In this document: positions 47,231 through 59,199 of the stretch, piece by piece
Position numbering within the stretch: the first letter of the stretch is position 1
Layout of the letters: the number at the start of each line of letters is the position of its first letter
NCBI RefSeq assembly: GCF_000247695.1
Contig: NW_004624748.1
Span: forward strand, 4,564,842 to 4,628,841
Origin: Heterocephalus glaber
Taxonomy: Eukaryota > Chordata > Mammalia > Rodentia > Bathyergidae
Length of the DNA stretch: 64,000 bases
Direction: 5' to 3'
The notes under the pieces: generated by a model
What the model was told of the DNA's origin: nothing
The model's database searches: none
The model's input: the letters and a program-made list of their open reading frames with translations, nothing else
Program-made: the position numbers and the translations under genes

Positions 47231-47405
47231 GCTGGCTGTGGTGGTACACACTTGTAATCCTTGCACTCTGAGACAGAGGCAGGAGGATTATAAATTCCAG
47301 CCTAGCCTGGGTAATTTATAGAACCTGTCTCAAAATTAAATAATAAAAAGGGCCTAGTGATTTAACTTAGTGCAAAAGCCCTGGGTTTAATCCCCAGTAC
47401 TACAA
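47231..47405 (+). repeat. B1-ID dimeric SINE
   Basis: GCTGGCTGTGGTGGTACACA, then AGGGCCTAGTGATTTAACTT, to GTTTAATCCCCAGTACTAC. Confidence 0.9.
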
Positions 47406-49046
47406 AACAAAATAAAAACAAGTTCTATTTCTTACTATAAGTCATTATAATTATCTAAAGTTATTCCCCAAGTACAATAATTGTTAAACATAGGACAAAA
47501 AGTTAATTATCAATCGTTGATATTTTTCAGACTATATTATATACCATTCTGGGTGTCACTTTAAGATGGCAAAGGGTTTAAAGTCATAAAAACACTAAGA
47601 AAACATTAAAGAAGTTATTAAAGGATGTTGAGGCAAGGAGATCCAGTTGTCATGACTAAAAATAACTGGTCATATTTTAAGTTATCACAAGTAGGTGGAA
47701 ATAAATTAGTTCTTAGTAGCTTCAGAACGCACTTTGACAATGAGTGGCAGTAATTAAGAGGCATGTTTAAAGTCTTAAGATTTTATGACTCCAAACCCGG
47801 ATAGGCTAAAACCCTCATTATTAACATCTTACGAAGTTCACATTATTTTAAAAGCCATGTGTTAAAACACTGTATTTAATATTTCACTGACAGCCAGAAT
47901 TTCCACACTACTCTTAGAGAGTAAATAATTTCAAGTAAACAGCCTTATCCCTTTTCAGATATCCTTATAGGGAGACGGTAAAAAAGTTCATACTTTCACA
48001 ATAAATCTTAATTATTATTAACTATAAATTAGTTTTAGTTCAGTCCCATGATTTGTGGTCAAGAACATGGAAGTAAAACACCTCCCACAAGAAAAAAAAA
48101 ACTCCTAGAGCTCACAAGCTGCTCCCTGACTCTTGGCCCCCTTTCACCTTCAAAGCCAGCAACAGCTGACTGAGTCTCACATCTCATCACTACCACTGAG
48201 TCTTCTGCTTCCCTCTTCCATGCTTAAAAGACCCTGTAATTACAGTGAGTTTACTCAGATAATCCAGGATAATCTAGGTTCAGGTCATCCGACTAGTGGC
48301 CTTAATGTCTATCTGCAACTGAATTCTCTCTTTCCATGTAAATATGACATACTCACAGATTCTAGGGATTGACCTAGACATCTTTAGTAGGCCATTATTC
48401 TGTGTACCATATATAATTAATTTTTCCTTTAATTTTCTTCAGAACCTCCAGGGACCATTGTCTGTCTCTAAAACTGCATTAAAACTATTCACACATGCAT
48501 ATTATCCAGAGAGATCTACATTATAACTTTCAACAAAGTGTTAAAGTTTAAGAATCACTCCATTAGCTCATAGAACATTCCTTGAAGCACTTTGGCAGTG
48601 TCAACAAAAAAATATTTGAGATTGGCTTTTTAACATTGTATTTTTAACTATAATTATTAAACCTTGATAATGAGTTGAAAGGTTTTTTTGTGTTTTTGTA
48701 AGCTGTTGTAATCATCCTAATTGCATTTTATATCTGGTAACTATACATTTTCCATCTTGTCATGCATCATTTTTTTATGATGCTTATAGTAAATCCAGTA
48801 GATATTCCATAATTTACTAAAAGAAATCTTCCTACCATATTATTAGATAGTTCCTCCTTTTGCTATTATAGTTAAAGCTGGAATGAGCATATTCCTACAT
48901 AACTCCAGCATAGGACTTTTTCCATATTCTGGATTTATTTCACCTAAACAAGATTTTTAAAATTGAGATTATTTTCCAAAAAAGCTATTTGAATTTACAT
49001 GTTGCCACCAGTCCTTATAAGAATACCATCAAAGAGAAGTGGTTGA
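47406..49046. other. AT-rich non-coding DNA
   Basis: No gene was called. The 79-codon frame at 48133-48372 overlaps no splice signals or known family. Confidence 0.5.
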
Positions 49047-49131
49047 GGGCTGGAGATTTAGCTCAGTGGTTTCACCGCCTGCTGTGCAAACACAAGGACC
49101 CCAGTTCGATCCCTGATACCAAAAAAAAAAA
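49047..49131 (+). repeat. ID-type SINE, 'CTGCGCAA'-like subtype
   Basis: GGGCTGGAGATTTAGCTCAG, GCCTGCTGTGCAAACACAAG and GTTCGATCCCTGATACC, flanked by AGAGAAGTGGTTGA on both sides. Confidence 0.95.
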
Positions 49132-49268
49132 GAGAGAGAAGTGGTTGAAGTTCTTTGTTGTTGTATTCTTGTTTCTATTTCTGTTTTGTTTTGGTTTTGT
49201 TGTTATTGTTTTGTCTGAGAAAAGACTACTCAGGGATCATTTAAATTTTTTGTCAAAATTAGGAATTA

Positions 49269-49345
49269 GGGCTGGGGGTATAGCTCAATGGTAGAGCACA
49301 TGCCTAGCATGCAAAAGGCCTTGTGTTCAATCCCCAGCATTGTTG
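49269..49345 (+). repeat. ID-type SINE, conventional subtype
   Basis: GGGCTGGGGGTATAGCTCAA, TGGTAGAGCACATGCCTAGC and GTTCAATCCCCAGC keep the GTAGAGC...CCTAGCATGC body of the general rodent ID, unlike the GCCTCGCAAG copies. It is probably older. Confidence 0.92.
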
Positions 49346-50699
49346 CTCACGAAAAACAAAAACATCCTAAACATTTTTAAAATTTACTTCTTCCTTGACT
49401 TTCATAATTTTAACAGCAATCACTTTCAAGAGAACTTTTTAAGTTTTCAAACTGCATTTAGACGTTTATAAATTCTATTAAGTACTTAATGCTTGACTAA
49501 TAAATCTGAGTACTTAAACTTTTTAAATATAATAAACTTATAATCTTTTCTTTTAAATGCCCAGATACTCTTCACCAGCAGTAATATTTTTTACCCTTTA
49601 AGGCTAATCTTAACATATACTGTGATAGGTCCAATTTTCTTGAACACTATAATAATTTAAAATACACCAATCATTTTTAAACCTAGTATTAAAATGATAA
49701 TAATATAGGCTTGGTTTATTAAAACAGTTCAGAATTTTAATTTTATATATGCCTGAAGTTAAAAAACTATAAACCTCTAGGAAAAACTATGTCATCCAAA
49801 GCAACTTAGAATATTATTGATTGGTTTAAGATTTTCCAGTTGCATCCCAGGCATTGAATTATCAGAGATCCTAAATGGGGTGATCATACAGATATATCTC
49901 CCAGATTCAAGTCACAAATAACCTAATTTTTGCACTTATCACTAAGATTGTAGCTAATTTCCATTACTACCTAGTTGGTTTTGCATATCTTTGGATACTC
50001 TAAGATCATCCAGTTGAATTCTCCATCTATTTTAATTCTGTGACCATGGTCACAGCACTAAAATCACACTAATAAATGGAATCTAATTATTTATGAGATA
50101 AGAGAAGCAAATGCTTTAAAAATACACATGTAAGAATTATGTGGTCCATCAGCCTGATAAATATAAGTACCCTTTAATCTCACCAATATATGTCTTCAAC
50201 TTTTTTTGTTGGTTTTTACTTTCAACTTTTAATTTTAAAGAGAAATTAAGTAACAATGATATGGAATGGTAAAAACATGTATCTCTTTTTTACATTCACT
50301 TTGAAATTGTATCTTTAGATATAATTTAGATACAATGTTTCATAATTTTTTCCTTTGTTAACTATATACAGAGCCATTCTTTTTTCTTAGATCTGTTTAT
50401 ATGTTGTGGCTATTAGCCCTTTATCTGCTTTATATAGTAGAAATATTTTTTAAATTTTCTTATGGGTTTTACTATTTATAGTGAATTTTTTCCTGTGTGT
50501 ACATTTTTAAAATATTTATGTGGCCACCAAACAAAGCTTTTTATCATTCTACATGCCCTTTTTAGTGATCTCACTGAAACCCATAGTTTAATCATCTATA
50601 ATCAGTCAACTACTAAATAACATGGAAACCAGACCTTTCCCTAAATTCCAGACCTCTAATTCAAGTCTAATTCCAATCTGTAGTTGTCACTAATGGGAG
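49346..50699. other. AT-rich non-coding DNA
   Basis: Nothing was recognised here. Confidence 0.5.
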
Positions 50700-51310
50700 T
50701 GGAAGGAAACATGTCACATATCAAAATTAACTAAGACCTGTTCTTCTATTTTCCCTATCTCATGAAATGGTACCAACTACCACTGAGTTATCTGCACCTA
50801 AAACCTAGAAGTCATACTCTATACCTCGTTTTTCCTGTCCAAAGAATCCTAAACCTGTTACAGTTTTACTTTCCAACTTTCTCCATCCTTTCTCACTCTG
50901 TTCCAGCCATGTGACCACTGAACTTCCTGGCCCTTTCTTCTCAAGACATTAATATGTATGGCCTCTTCCTTTGCCTGGAATGGTCTTCCTCCTTTCTAGG
51001 CCTAGCTAATTCCATCTTTTAAGTCTTTCCTCAACCGTCCCACCTTAGGAAAACCTTAAATCTCCAGTGTTAGTCTCTATATGCTTTCACAGTACCCTGT
51101 ACTTTGGTTACTTATCATTGTTTTTAATTGGTCTGATTATTAATTTAATACTTATTTCTCTCACTAGACTAGACCATGAGAGAAACTGTGGTTGTTTTGC
51201 TTACCCCTTTTTGCTCAGGGCCTAGCAAAGGTTACAATATACATGGCACACAGTAGGTCCTAAATAGTTACATGGGAATACTTACATGAGTAAATAAATC
51301 CAATCTCTTT
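50700..51310 (+). mobile_element. L2 LINE 3' end
   Basis: TTGCCTGGAATGGTCTTCCT, AAGTCTTTCCTCAACCGTCC, GACCATGAGAGAAACTGTGG and GGCACACAGTAGGTCCTAAA give the L2 3' UTR order, sense on the plus strand. Confidence 0.85.
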
Positions 51311-51474
51311 TGTACTTCATTTCACTATTATTGCTACTAGCCTCTGAAGGATTCCCTACCACCTCTCTCATATTTTCTGATCAGTTTTCTCATAACTCTC
51401 ACTAAATTTCTAAAAAATAAATATAATATTATTATTGGTTTAAGATAAAATTGCATTTTCATCAATACAAAGGT

Positions 51475-52065
51475 GGCATGAAAGGCCTTTCATGATTTGA
51501 CCTCTGTCCACTTGAGCAGGCTGACCTTTCTCAATCCTCCAAAGACACCTAGGCTACAAATAACATCAAACTACAAGGCTACAAAAATCACAGCAAACCA
51601 CCTGATTTTGTTAAATGTGCCAGGTTCTTCTAACTTTTCTGTTTTCTTACATTCTACTGGTTCTGTTTAAAATGCTTTCTATAGCCTATTTCTACTCTCC
51701 TAAACTAGGATAACTTGTGCCAATCATATAAGGCTCTATCAAGGTGTCCTTCAAGACCATTTCAATTGTCACTTCCTCTCAAAAAGCTTCTTGAGGTACT
51801 TATTCCTAACTTGGGTTAAACAGTCATCTTCTGTATTTGTCACAGCATTTTGGGGGTGGGGGGTACCAGGGATTGAACTCAGGACCTTGGGCTTGTGAGG
51901 CAGGTGTGGTGCCACTGAGCTAAATCCCTGGCCCCACAGCATAATTTTTTAGAAAATTTATCTTTAATGAGATATTCAGCTCCTTGCAAAAAGAGATTAC
52001 ATATTTTTCATTTCTGTACTCAAATTTTGTTATGGACTGTAGTAAATGTTTCATTAATTCTGTGT
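51475..52065 (+). mobile_element. Second L2 LINE remnant
   Basis: GGCCTTTCATGATTTGACCT, CCTTCAAGACCATTTCAATT and GAGATATTCAGCTCCTTGCA follow the L2 3' region again. A minus-strand ID interrupts it at 51851-51936. Confidence 0.7.
51851..51936 (-). repeat. ID-type SINE inside L2
   Basis: GGTACCAGGGATTGAACTCA to GAGCTAAATCCCTGGCCCC is flanked by CACAGCAT. Confidence 0.94.
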
Positions 52066-52079
52066 GACAATTCATATGA

Positions 52080-52620
52080 AAACCCATAGAAACACACAAA
52101 CCATTGAGGATACAGTATTTCCACTTCTGGAAAATCTTCCAGTTAATCCGTCCGTCAGAAACTAAATTAGAGGGGCTGGGGATTTAGCCCAGTGGTTCCA
52201 CCGCCTGCCTCGCAAGCTAAGGACCCGAGTTCGATCCCCAGTACCACAAAAAAAAAAAAAAAGAAACTAAATTAGAGAGGTATATGCATAAAAAAATGTT
52301 TGCTTCTAAATCAGTTATTGTAGCAAAAAATTGGAAACAACCTAAATGTCCAGGAATAGAAGAATGGTAGAATCTGCTAAATGATATGTAAAGCAGAGCA
52401 ATTTAGAATGAAGATTGTGAAAATACTGTAATTCAGACACAGGACATGTTAAGTGAAAAAAGATGAAGAAAACTGTCACTCCGTGATTCTACAAAATTAT
52501 GATGCTTCATTGACTAAAAGGGAACATAAAAATTGTATGAGTTGTTTGTGTGGGTTATGATTTCATTTCCTTTATTCTGAAATTATCAATGTTGCTATAT
52601 CTTCTCAAACATAATTAAAA
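52080..52620 (+). mobile_element. L1-like remnant, plus strand
   Basis: AAAAAATTGGAAACAACCTA, ATGTCCAGGAATAGAAGAAT and ATTTAGAATGAAGATTGTGA are typical of the 3' part of an old L1 ORF2. An ID (52173-52261) interrupts the 5' part. Confidence 0.75.
52173..52261 (+). repeat. ID-type SINE inside L1
   Basis: GGGGCTGGGGATTTAGCCCA, CCTGCCTCGCAAGCTAAGG and GTTCGATCCCCAGTACC plus an A tail are flanked by the 16-bp duplication AGAAACTAAATTAGAG. Confidence 0.96.
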
Positions 52621-53094
52621 CAATTTAAGATTAAATCCATATCACTAACAGATTATATATATTTATGTATGCATGATATATACATGCATGTATTTCTTAG
52701 CTCTGTCTGCTGAAAGGTCTCATAAGCAAAAACAGTAGCAATGAGCACATTTAGCCTTGTTCTATGATATCATTTTCCACAAACAGGAAATAGGGCTTTT
52801 TATAAAAAAAGGCTAATTCTAAAAATACAAGATTAAATATGGACCATCTTATTTTACCAAAAGAAAGTGCTCTTTAAAAATGATGTGGGTATATCACAAA
52901 GCCACAGGAAAAAGGGCTTTTTCTAACTAAATAATGTGAACATCAAAATAATTAAATACACTTAAATATGTAGAGATAAAAGCCCATATGTAACTTACCC
53001 TGAATTGGTTCAGAATAGAATTGAATACCTATATAAATACTTACAGATGGCACAAAAAAGAATAAGCACAAAGACTAGGGAATTCATAAGTTCA

Positions 53095-53985
53095 TGTCTT
53101 CTCAGAAATACAAATGGCCAGTAAGATCATGAAAAAATGTTCAGTATCGCTGGTCATTTGAGAAATACAAATTAAAACAATACTGAGCTTCCGTCTCATT
53201 CCAGAAAGAACGGTTATCATCAAGAAATCAAATGTGAGGCTGCGGTGGTAGTATAAACTAGTACAACCACTATGGAAATCAATTTTTTGGAGATTCCCCC
53301 CCAAAATTAAACTAGAAATCCATTCAACCAGCTATTGGCTTTCTAGGTATCTTCCCGAAAGAGTTAAAGATATCATATTACAGTGATATATGCATAACCA
53401 TGTTTATAGCAGCACAATTTACAATAGTTAAATCTTGCAAGTGGCCTATATGGCCATCAACAGATTAATGGTTAAAGAAAATGTGGTATTTATACACAGT
53501 TACTACTCTGCCACAAAGGATAAACTTGACTCATTTGTAGGAAAATGAATGTGCCCTGAAATCATAATATTAGGTGAAATAAATCAGACACACAAGCTTA
53601 ATTATCACATGATTTCTCTTATATGAAAAACCCAGACTATAAATGAAGAGCAAAATAAAAGGAAGACAATAGGAAATATTAAGATAGATCTTTAGCATAC
53701 AGGATGAAGGGAAGAGGGGAAGGAAATAATATTAAAGGGAATTGTGATATGTACATGTACCAAGTCCCTACAAGGAACATGATCATTATATACTACAAAC
53801 ATGTACAACTATATATATGAGACGAGATCTAAGAGATGGGGTGGTAAGGAAGAGGGGAGAAAAGGATGAAAAAAGAATTAAGACATCTCATATACATGTA
53901 CCAACTCCCCACAATGAATGTAATCATTATGTATTAAAATATGTACCCAAAAAGTTCATGTGGACAAGAAATAGAAGAAAAAAAA
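53095..53985 (+). mobile_element. L1 LINE 3' end, plus strand
   Basis: The end of ORF2 is recognisable (ATTTGAGAAATACAAATTAA, ACTATGGAAATCAATTTTTT, GTTTATAGCAGCACAATTTA, GGCCATCAACAGATTAATGG), with stops in all frames. The 3'UTR follows, with two successive polypurine-plus-terminal modules (53700-53800 and 53835-53945) and an A-rich end. Confidence 0.9.
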
Positions 53986-54865
53986 AACAGGCTCCACCTG
54001 GAGTAGAATGCTGTGGGCTGAAAATGTAGAGCGGAATACTAGATTTGTTCATTTAGCAACCCATCATATTACAGTTAGCAATAATGTATGCTAACTATAA
54101 AGGGAAATTTTAATGAGGATATAACATCTAACGCCTCCCCACAAATTGCTTATTTATTGCCAGGAACAGAAAAAACAAGACAGTAACTATTCAGTGGTAA
54201 TTTCGGGCCACATATTAACCACATGATCTAAATTACGATAATCAGTGAGAAACAGATGGATATCATGTGCTTCCAGATGTAAGAAGCAACATCACCTGTG
54301 CAATAATAGTCCAGTTTAGAATGCATAACTTCAGTCTAATGAGGAAACATCAGACAAACACAAAACAAGAAATGTTCTATTAAGGAGAATGAGAGGAGAA
54401 GCTGTATTCAAATATGTCAAAGTCATAAAAGACTGGAAATTTCCCAAAGTACAGGAAGCTAAAGAGATGTGACAATTAAGTATTCATTATCTACACCAAG
54501 ATTGGATCCTACAGGGGATGGGGGAGAGATAGATATGTGGCAAGGATCAACCCATCATATTGGAGTATGGATGATAAAGTATTATTTCTATGTAAACTTA
54601 GGAAGTTGACACAAAATACACTCAGGTGTTTAGGATCTACAGCGTAACTGAAAATAGTTCAGGAAAAAAATGTTATATAAAATAACATATATAAAAGAGA
54701 ACTCATCCACACACAAGAGCAAGCAAATGACAAGGTTTGTTCTCTGGTCTTTTTTTATTTCTAAACCTTTTGCAAATTTAAATGATTTCCAATTCAAAAG
54801 TTTGAAAAGGTTAACTCCACCTCAGAGAAGACCAACAGGAAAATAAAATTTGAAAACCCTGCTAC

Positions 54866-54940
54866 ACAGTGGGATTTAGCTCAGTGGCTCCCTGCCTGCC
54901 AGGCAAGCACGAGGTCCTGAGTTTGAGTCCCAGTACCAGA
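54866..54940 (+). repeat. ID-type SINE, slightly 5'-truncated
   Basis: GTGGGATTTAGCTCAGTGGC, CCTGCCAGGCAAGCACGAGG and GTTTGAGTCCCAGTACC are flanked by GAAAACCCTGCTA. Confidence 0.94.
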
Positions 54941-55277
54941 AAACAAAAAAGAAAACCCTGCTAAACAACTGCTTTTAAAATATTCATTAATGTATACTGT
55001 TTTCAAGTTACTTTTTAGAATTTTTTCTTCTTTAAGAGCCTACATTCTTTTTTGAAAGATGCACATACCTACAGCTTTCCAAATAAGTTACTATGTTGAA
55101 GCCAACATTCTCCATCAGTTTTAAGTTACTCAGAAACAGCAGGAGGGGGGGAAAAAGCATTGAAATTAAAGACCTCTATTTTCCACATTACCCATATTTC
55201 CCATTCATTTGCTGGTGATTGCTTTCCACTTTGCAAACATAAAGCCGAGATCTTAAATTATGACTTTAGTTGGATTC

Positions 55278-55365
55278 TTTTTTTTTTTTTGGTACCAGGG
55301 ATCGAACTCTGGTCCTTGCGCTTGCGCAGCAGGCTGAGAAACCACTGACCTAAATCCCCGGTCCC
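55278..55365 (-). repeat. ID-type SINE, 'CTGCGCAA' subtype, minus strand
   Basis: GGTACCAGGGATCGAACTCT, CTTGCGCAGCAGGCTGAGAA and CTAAATCCCCGGTCCC are flanked by AGTTGGATTCTT. Confidence 0.95.
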
Positions 55366-55879
55366 AAGTTGGATTCTTATGACAAATAAGGAGGAGTATC
55401 CAGAGACACAAACTGAGTGGGTAGAAAAGGGTAGGAAACAGATAATTAACTGTACTGCTATAGTGAAGAAAGCAAGCTAAAAACTGTATGCCCTAATTGA
55501 GTATGTAAATAATTGAGTTCTTCTCATAAAATACATCACTTTATGGAGTTTTAAAGTTCTGTGCAGGTATTCTTACTAGTTTTTAACCCATGAGTTTTAC
55601 AGTCCAAAGTAAAAGCACTTTTTCTGTTTTTTCTTTTAAATGTAATTCAGGAATTTACACCCCCTTGTGGTCTAACATAAAATTCTTCATTTTTGAAAAC
55701 TCATTTTTTCCAATTGGATTTTTGTTCAGACACATGAACTATATTACTTGATTTTGTTTTCTCTCATTTGAGCAAATAAAGATACGTCAACAAAAGTTTT
55801 TTGCTTCACTAAATAATATTTTAAACAAAATCAGACAAATCTTCTAAAAGAGACCTCCATATAAATTTCAGCCTATGGA

Positions 55880-56000
55880 AAATGGAGATAATTGCACACA
55901 CTTCACTAGTTATATAAGGACTCAATATGAAAATACATGTGCATGCTTAGCACAGTGCTTGACACATAATAGGAATTCAATAAATATTACTTATCAACAT
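55880..56000 (+). repeat. MIR SINE remnant
   Basis: GCTTAGCACAGTGCTTGACA and TAATAGGAATTCAATAAAT mark the MIR 3' end. Confidence 0.7.
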
Positions 56001-56504
56001 CTTCATCACTTTACAATTTTCTTGACAGGATTTATCTATAAGAGGACTGTTATCAAGAATTCTACAGTGAGGATACCAGGCTGTGTTATCTGTCTATTCA
56101 TAAAGTTCTAGCACAATCTTGCAAATAAATTCCCCAAACATACTATGTATCTAGACTTCCAGATTCTCCCAAAAGGTATATTATATTTTTTAAGTACAAA
56201 GAATAAGTAATTATATCTAAGTGTTAGACATATGGACAATTTTTACTTGTATTTTCAACTGGTCTGGAATTTTTTCTTTAATAAGCAGAAAAAGAAAACT
56301 ATTCCATTTCCATATGTCATACCTTATGAAATGGTAAGAAGAATTAACATCTGTACTCACCTGACAAGAAGCATTACTCATATCTATCAAAAATCATTTG
56401 TCAAGATTATGTATCATTTTAAGGGGTCCTTGAACAAGAATGCTAAGTCCTACTGGCACTGACTTAAGTTTGAAAATACCCATTAAGGCATTTTAAAGGT
56501 CAGT

Positions 56505-56930
56505 GTTAATGACTCACAAAAATAGCTAATATTTACTAATATACCAAGCATTGTTAAAAGGCCTTTAAGTAAACCAGAAATGATGGCACCTCTCTGTAAG
56601 TCCAACCCCAGCTACTCAGGAGGCTGAAGCAGGAAGACCACTGTTTAGGCAGTTTAGCAAGAACCTAGTCTCAAACAGGGCTGAGATGTAGCTCAGTGGT
56701 AAAGCATGCTTAGGTTTGATCCCCAGTAACAGAAATGGGGAGGGGCCTTTAACATATCACCTCACTTACGTGCTTAAAACTATCCACTGAGCTACTATTA
56801 CTCCTTTTCAAACAAAAGGTCCAACTGATAAAGTATCACCTAAAGTCATACACCTAGCAAGTTAGTAGAGCAGGGATTCATACCCAGGCCATTTTCTTCC
56901 AGTCTACCCACTTGAACAGTGCAAAAGTGC
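56505..56930 (+). repeat. MIR SINE split by a B1-ID dimer
   Basis: TAGCTAATATTTACTAATAT and ATACCAAGCATTGTTAAAAG precede the dimer. CATATCACCTCACTTACGTG, GTATCACCTAAAGTCATACA and CAGGGATTCATACCCAGGCC follow it, matching the MIR 3' half. Confidence 0.75.
56573..56742 (+). repeat. B1-ID dimeric SINE
   Basis: A diverged B1 (AGCTACTCAGGAGGCTGAAG) is followed by an ID (GGGCTGAGATGTAGCTCAGT, GTTTGATCCCCAGTAAC). AGGCCTTTAAG and GGCCTTTAAC flank it. Confidence 0.88.
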
Positions 56931-57334
56931 CATGGAGATTTAAAACACATATACTACTCTGCCATGTTACTTCTGACAATCTCAAAGTGCTAGCATCCAT
57001 TTCTTTTCCAATTGTACCTCAATAATGCAAACCATGGCAGCTTTCTCCCATTTCCTTATTTCTTAGTACTTCAGGAACTTTCCATATTCATTGTTTTACT
57101 TAACCCTCAAAATGATGGGATATATTTTTATACTCAAACAGTTGTAGTTCATTATAAATTGTTTTATAACAGAAACTGGTACATAATAAGATTTTAAACT
57201 GTTGGATTCCTAAGAAAATGCACTTTGGGCTTAAGAAAAAAGTAGTCAATCACAAATCTTGAAGAGTAAGTCTCCCAAGCAAATAAATGATTAAGAGGTC
57301 TTTAAAGAAAGGTGTTAAAATGTTGATAAAATTT

Positions 57335-57590
57335 AGCCAGGTGTGGTGGCACATGCCTGTAAGCCCAGAATTCTTTGAAGGCTGTGGCAGGAGATTTAAC
57401 CTCAGCCTGGGCAATTTAGCGACTTAGTGAGACTGGCAAATTTGAATACTGTCTGGGGAATTTTTAAAGATCCTGTATCAAAATTTAAAGGGGGAAAGCG
57501 ATTTGCCTAGGGATATAGCTCAGTGAATGTGTGTGTTGGGGAGGGGAGTCATAGATCAGTGTGAAGGCCCTAGGTTCAATCCCCATACAA
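57335..57590 (+). repeat. B1-ID dimeric SINE, long linker
   Basis: GCCAGGTGTGGTGGCACATG begins the B1 half. GGGATATAGCTCAGTGAATG to GGTTCAATCCCCATAC is the ID half, which contains an extra GTGTGTGTTGGGGAGG segment. Confidence 0.85.
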
Positions 57591-57689
57591 GAGGGGAAAA
57601 ATCTGACACATTATTTATTGTCCTATTCTAGCGCCCAGTTTTTCAAGATGGACAAAGGTTTGTCCTAGGACTTTGGGGCAGGTTTCATA

Positions 57690-57830
57690 CTCCGAGCATC
57701 AGTTGTTATTATCTGTAAAATGAAGATAATACCGACTATATAGGACAGTTACGGGCAATAAACATATAAAATCCACAAAGTATTTATTTAGCACAGTGCC
57801 CTATACACTACGTGGTGGCTGTTACCACTA
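57690..57830 (+). repeat. MIR SINE remnant
   Basis: GTTATTATCTGTAAAATGAA and TTTAGCACAGTGCCCTATAC follow the MIR order. Confidence 0.75.
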
Positions 57831-57904
57831 CTGTACTTTTTTAGTGCGTAGCATAACGGAAACCCGTCTTTGCTGGATTCAGTAACTAATTTACCAAGCC
57901 ATTT

Positions 57905-58480
57905 TTATTTTTTATTTTTTATTTATTTTTTTTGTATTAAATTCTTTTATTGGTACATTGTAGGTATACAACACAATTACATTTCTCATTGGGAATTGTA
58001 CCTTTACATAATGCATCTTGGTTCTTATTTTTTCCCCATTCCTACCCTCCCTTCACGCCCTCCACCCTTCCCTATTTACAAAGACTTTATTTCCATTTTT
58101 TCCATTTCTCAGCATTTTTCCTTTCCCCTGACCCTCCCACTACCCCAACCCCTTTGGACCTTTTCTTCCTATTTTACATTATCGATTATTCATTCTAATC
58201 ATTGGTACATTTTAGGTATACAATATAATGACATTCATCATTGGAAATTTGCACCTCTACATAGTCTCTCTTGGTTCTTATTTTTCACCCTTGCCCAGCC
58301 CTCCCTTCAAGCCCTCCAGTCCTCCCTATTTACAAAGATTTTGTTCCTATTTTTCCATTTTCTCATATTAATCCCATTCCCTTCTATCCTTTCCCCTAGC
58401 CCTCCCACTTCCCCTTCCCCTTTGCCTCTTTTCTTCCTATTTCACATGACCTATTATACATTTAGTCCTTATTTACACTT
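57905..58480 (-). mobile_element. L1 LINE 3'UTR, minus strand, duplicated module
   Basis: Read on the minus strand there are two diverged direct copies (about 250 bp each) of a polypurine tract followed by GTATACCTA(A/C)AATGTACCAAT. The second copy ends in AATAAAAG and an A/T-rich tail. On the plus strand this appears as two CCCTCC-rich blocks beginning ATTGGTACATTGTAGGTATA (57950) and ATTGGTACATTTTAGGTATA (58202). The 240-codon plus-strand frame at 57870-58592 covers this tract and is not a gene. Confidence 0.8.
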
Positions 58481-58900
58481 TCAGTTTCTCACACCAGAGA
58501 AACTATTCGGTATTTACACATGTACCACGCTATTTTTAAAAGAATCACCCGAAGTGACTCTTACAGATTGCCTATTTCTGTCTCCGGACTAGTACTTGTA
58601 ACAGGCAGCCAAGGACCGAGAAGGGCTCCAGCAAACTTTAATAATCTTTAACTCTAGGCAAGGGCGCGCGAGCGCCGTGGAGGGAAGGGGATAACCACAC
58701 CTCCTGTGTTTGCTAAGGTTGGGGCGTACAGCTTGGTGCAAGTAGCCCGGGCATCGGAATATAACGGATGTGGACTTCGCCACGCATTTGGTACCTGTAC
58801 TCTGTGAGGCAAATTACTTTCTCTGAGCATTGGCTTTCTGGTCTTGAAACCGAGAATAATACCATAGTTCCTACCTCGTGTAAATTGTTCCTCTGCTTGA

Positions 58901-59021
58901 GCCAGGCGTGGTGGCGCACGCCTGTAATCCCAGCACTCGGGAGGCTGAGCTAGGAGGATCACTGTGAGTCCAAGGCCAGCCTGAACTACAGAGTGAAACC
59001 CTGTCCAAAAAAAAAAAAAAA
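58901..59021 (+). repeat. B1 SINE, young-looking monomer
   Basis: GCCAGGCGTGGTGGCGCACG, CTGTAATCCCAGCACTCGGG and GAGTGAAACCCTGTCC plus an A15 tail keep CpGs in the pol III promoter region, which suggests a recent copy or protection by the nearby CpG island. Confidence 0.95.
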
Positions 59022-59199
59022 TTGTTACGCGGCTAAGTGGGATAGCTTCTGTTAAGCGCTGGCGATCGGCAAGAGCTCTATACACTGGAGGGTTGTGTCC
59101 ACATACAGGGTCTCAGAGCCACATTCGGCTGATTGGAGATTTGTAAAACGTTTTTTTCTTTTCACCTGAACTGGACTCCAATTTTGTTTACCTCCAATT

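Noticed and set aside
7313..55348. Recurring peptide pattern with RxSNSGPCACxAG and TELNPQP in many short frames, suggesting a small protein family
   Set aside because: It is the translation of ID SINEs (for example 7368-7466, 23796-23892 and 37311-37400). The similarity reflects shared SINE sequence, not a gene family.
57870..58592. Longest plus-strand open frame (240 codons), F/L/P/S-rich and membrane-like
   Set aside because: It lies over a pyrimidine-rich L1 3'UTR in antisense. The hydrophobic, proline-rich composition follows from C/T richness, and the frame spans two tandem modules of the repeat.
58654..59085. 143-codon minus-strand frame with a WDYRRAPPRLAQ-type segment
   Set aside because: This is the antisense translation of the B1 SINE at 58901-59021, the well-known Alu/B1 pseudo-protein pattern.
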